In this document: positions 35,918 to 37,429 of the stretch, piece after piece
Position numbering within the stretch: position 1 is the first letter of the stretch
How the letters are laid out: each line of letters begins with the position of its first letter
Assembly: GCA_002887195.1 (NCBI GenBank)
Contig: PJAB01000151.1
Span: forward strand, 1 to 37,429
From: Chrysochromulina parva
Taxonomy: Eukaryota; Haptophyta; Prymnesiales; Chrysochromulinaceae
DNA: 37,429 nucleotides
Reading direction: 5' to 3'
The notes under the pieces: model-generated
Database searches by the model: none
What the model saw: only the letters and a program-made list of their open reading frames with translations
What the model was told of the DNA's origin: nothing
Position numbers and translations under genes: made by a program

Positions 35918-37198
35918 TTACGCATTTCTCTCAGTAGAAAGGGCATCCATAGGCTGACCCACAGGCCCGCATCGGACGTCTGCAACTACGTGTCTGATGT
36001 GAGGGGCATACCACTTGACGCGCTCGAGATGTTCGAGGCTCAGCCGCCAGTCGCGGCCAGCCTCAACACTGAGCTCGCGAAGGCGAACGAGGAGCATCTC
36101 GACCCACGCGGCCTCCTGCTTCACATCCGAGCTCACATTGGCGTGCACGTGGAGCATGCCACCCTCCGGACGAAGCGCAGCAATCGCGACGGGCCAGCCT
36201 GCCTCGGAGCTCGGGATCAACCCCAAGTTGACGCGATGCGCCATCCCGCGGAACGCGGGTAGGCTCGCAGCATTGTCACCTGCGTAAACGGTACAGCGCT
36301 CGGCGACACCGTTGGCCTCCAAATTGTGTCGCAGAGCTGCCACCGCATCGTCGTCCCACTCGCACGCGTGCAAATGCGCTGCCCCCGCGTGCACCAGGTA
36401 CCCCAAGCTGAAGTAGCCTATGCCTGCATAGAGGTCGACGACCGTCTCACCCTTGCAAGTGAATCGGGCCACTCGCGCCTTCTCGGTGCCGTTGCCGGAC
36501 GAGAACATGTTGCGCGTCACGTCGAGCCCATAGGTGATGCCATTTTCGCGATGCAGTGTCCATCCGCTCGCCCCAGCGGTGGGCCACAGGAGTCGCGCGG
36601 TCGATTTGCGATGCAGGCTAGTCTCGATTCGCGACTGGACTCCAAGCCTAGCAGCACCCACCGACTCGGCCAGAACCGACCAGAGCGCTGTTCGCTGCTC
36701 TGACGTAAGCTTTTTTACGGCAGCCGCAGCCGGTGTTGCCGAATCGGGGTCATCAAATAGCCCAGTCGGCGCAAATAGCACGATGTCGCCGAGCTTCTCC
36801 CAGCGTCTCGGAAGCATGTCTGAGCTCAGCAGGACAATGGTCACCTCGGAGGGGCAACCGCTGAGAGCTTGTGCACAGGCGGCTTGCATTGCGGCACGAG
36901 GCCCTCGCCCGATACGGCCTTCGCAAACCTCGGTTGCGCGCAGCACTCCACCCGACCAGTGAAGCAGCAGCGAGGTATCGCCATCTTCGTCACTGTCTCC
37001 ACATATTTCGGCGAGGGCCAGCTGAGAGATCGCTATTTGTGAGAGCGGCAACGCAATGTCGCATCCGTGCTTAAAGGCTCGTGTGCTCGCATCGAGCAAA
37101 CCATGCTCGTCGAGCGAGCGCCGCGTGGCCTCGCAGTTGTGTGGTGCGACGAGCGCCACGTGCATGCTTCTCGACTCCTGCTGTGTGAATGTCGACAT
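35918..37198 (-). CDS. TYW2: tRNA wybutosine-synthesising protein 2 (TYW2/TRMT12-like)
   Basis: Predicted transferase that moves the aminocarboxypropyl group of S-adenosylmethionine onto the wyosine base at position 37 of tRNA-Phe. The 426-residue protein has a class I SAM-binding motif VVDLYAGIGYFSLGYL (about 250-265), HACEWDDDAVAALRHNLEANG next to it, and NLGLIPSSEAGW (about 322-333), the TYW2 variant where the related m1G37 methyltransferase TRM5 has an NPP motif. This separates it from TRM5. The N-terminal 180 residues include a poorly conserved region. The ATG at 37165 (MHVALVAPHN) is a plausible alternative start. Cytosolic location is likely, since no targeting sequence is seen. Its 5' side carries the TTCACAGCCATTGT word shared with the MATE gene. 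Confidence 0.85.
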   Translation of the reverse strand: MSTFTQQESRSMHVALVAPHNCEATRRSLDEHGLLDASTRAFKHGCDIALPLSQIAISQLALAEICGDSDEDGDTSLLLHWSGGVLRATEVCEGRIGRGPRAAMQAACAQALSGCPSEVTIVLLSSDMLPRRWEKLGDIVLFAPTGLFDDPDSATPAAAAVKKLTSEQRTALWSVLAESVGAARLGVQSRIETSLHRKSTARLLWPTAGASGWTLHRENGITYGLDVTRNMFSSGNGTEKARVARFTCKGETVVDLYAGIGYFSLGYLVHAGAAHLHACEWDDDAVAALRHNLEANGVAERCTVYAGDNAASLPAFRGMAHRVNLGLIPSSEAGWPVAIAALRPEGGMLHVHANVSSDVKQEAAWVEMLLVRLRELSVEAGRDWRLSLEHLERVKWYAPHIRHVVADVRCGPVGQPMDALSTERNA

Positions 37199-37311
37199 AG
37201 AAACAATGGCTGTGAATGTACATGTAAGACTCGGCCCAAAAAAACAAAAAAAAATTAAGTTAGTAGGCGCACACAGTCAAGTACCTAGCAAGCATTATGG
37301 ATTACTCTCGG

Positions 37312-37429
37312 CATTCAGTTCCCAAACAGGTGTGGGGTTAGGGCCTTATAAACATGAAAAATAGTAGACCACTCCCCCTTGGGTCAACCATTCAGTTCCC
37401 AAACAGGTGTGGGGTTAGGGCCTTATAAA
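37312..37429 (+). repeat. 77-bp tandem repeat starting at the right edge
   Basis: A 77-bp unit (37312-37388) is followed by a second copy whose 41 visible bases (37389-37429) are identical before the window ends. The unit includes GGGGTTAGGG and TATAAA. The sequence left of 37312 does not match the unit, so this is the array's left end. It may be a minisatellite, a satellite or an assembly artefact at a contig end. Confidence 0.85.

Overview
This is nuclear DNA of a GC-rich, photosynthetic protist; I lean towards a haptophyte alga, at moderate confidence and from gene content alone. The proteins are eukaryotic throughout: RAB5, CDC20, CDC27, a PRP5/DDX46 helicase, a homeodomain factor, an ELM2-SANT protein, an F-box protein and TYW2. 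A phytol-kinase-like enzyme and several signal-peptide-like N termini suit an alga with a secondary plastid. Most genes are single-exon. I could place four short GT-AG introns (94 to 138 nt), one in CDC20 and three in RAB5.

Layout, left to right: SPRY-TDP1 fusion (+); EGLN-like 2-oxoglutarate oxygenase (+); homeodomain protein with two GAF-like regions (+); CDC20 (+); a tRNA-like element in a CT-rich spacer; F-box/beta-helix protein (-); poly-Q coiled-coil protein (+); OTU protease (-); phytol-kinase family protein (+); SufE-MnmA fusion (+); a 1.4-kb sparse region with one doubtful small secreted ORF; CDC27 (-); DEK_C-BAH-Plus3 protein (+); RAB5 (-); secreted sulfotransferase (-); MATE transporter (-); ELM2-SANT protein (-); UHM-PRP5 helicase (+); TYW2 (-); and, at the right edge, the start of a 77-bp tandem repeat.

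The genes do not form an operon-like system, but several share a theme. CDC20 ends in the Ile-Arg tail that docks on TPR subunits such as CDC27, encoded 11 kb away, and an F-box protein and an OTU protease lie between them. MnmA and TYW2 both modify tRNA. The BAH-Plus3, ELM2-SANT and homeodomain proteins are nuclear regulators.

The most notable content is domain fusions that join known functional partners in one chain: a sulfur donor with a tRNA thiolase (SufE-MnmA), a splicing-factor-binding UHM with the branch-site helicase PRP5, and a nucleosome reader with an RTF1-type Plus3 domain. Non-coding oddities are a 51-bp sequence shared by two neighbouring genes, a 76-nt tRNA-like Pol III candidate with an abnormal middle arm, and the edge repeat. 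All domain calls were made by eye, without database searches.
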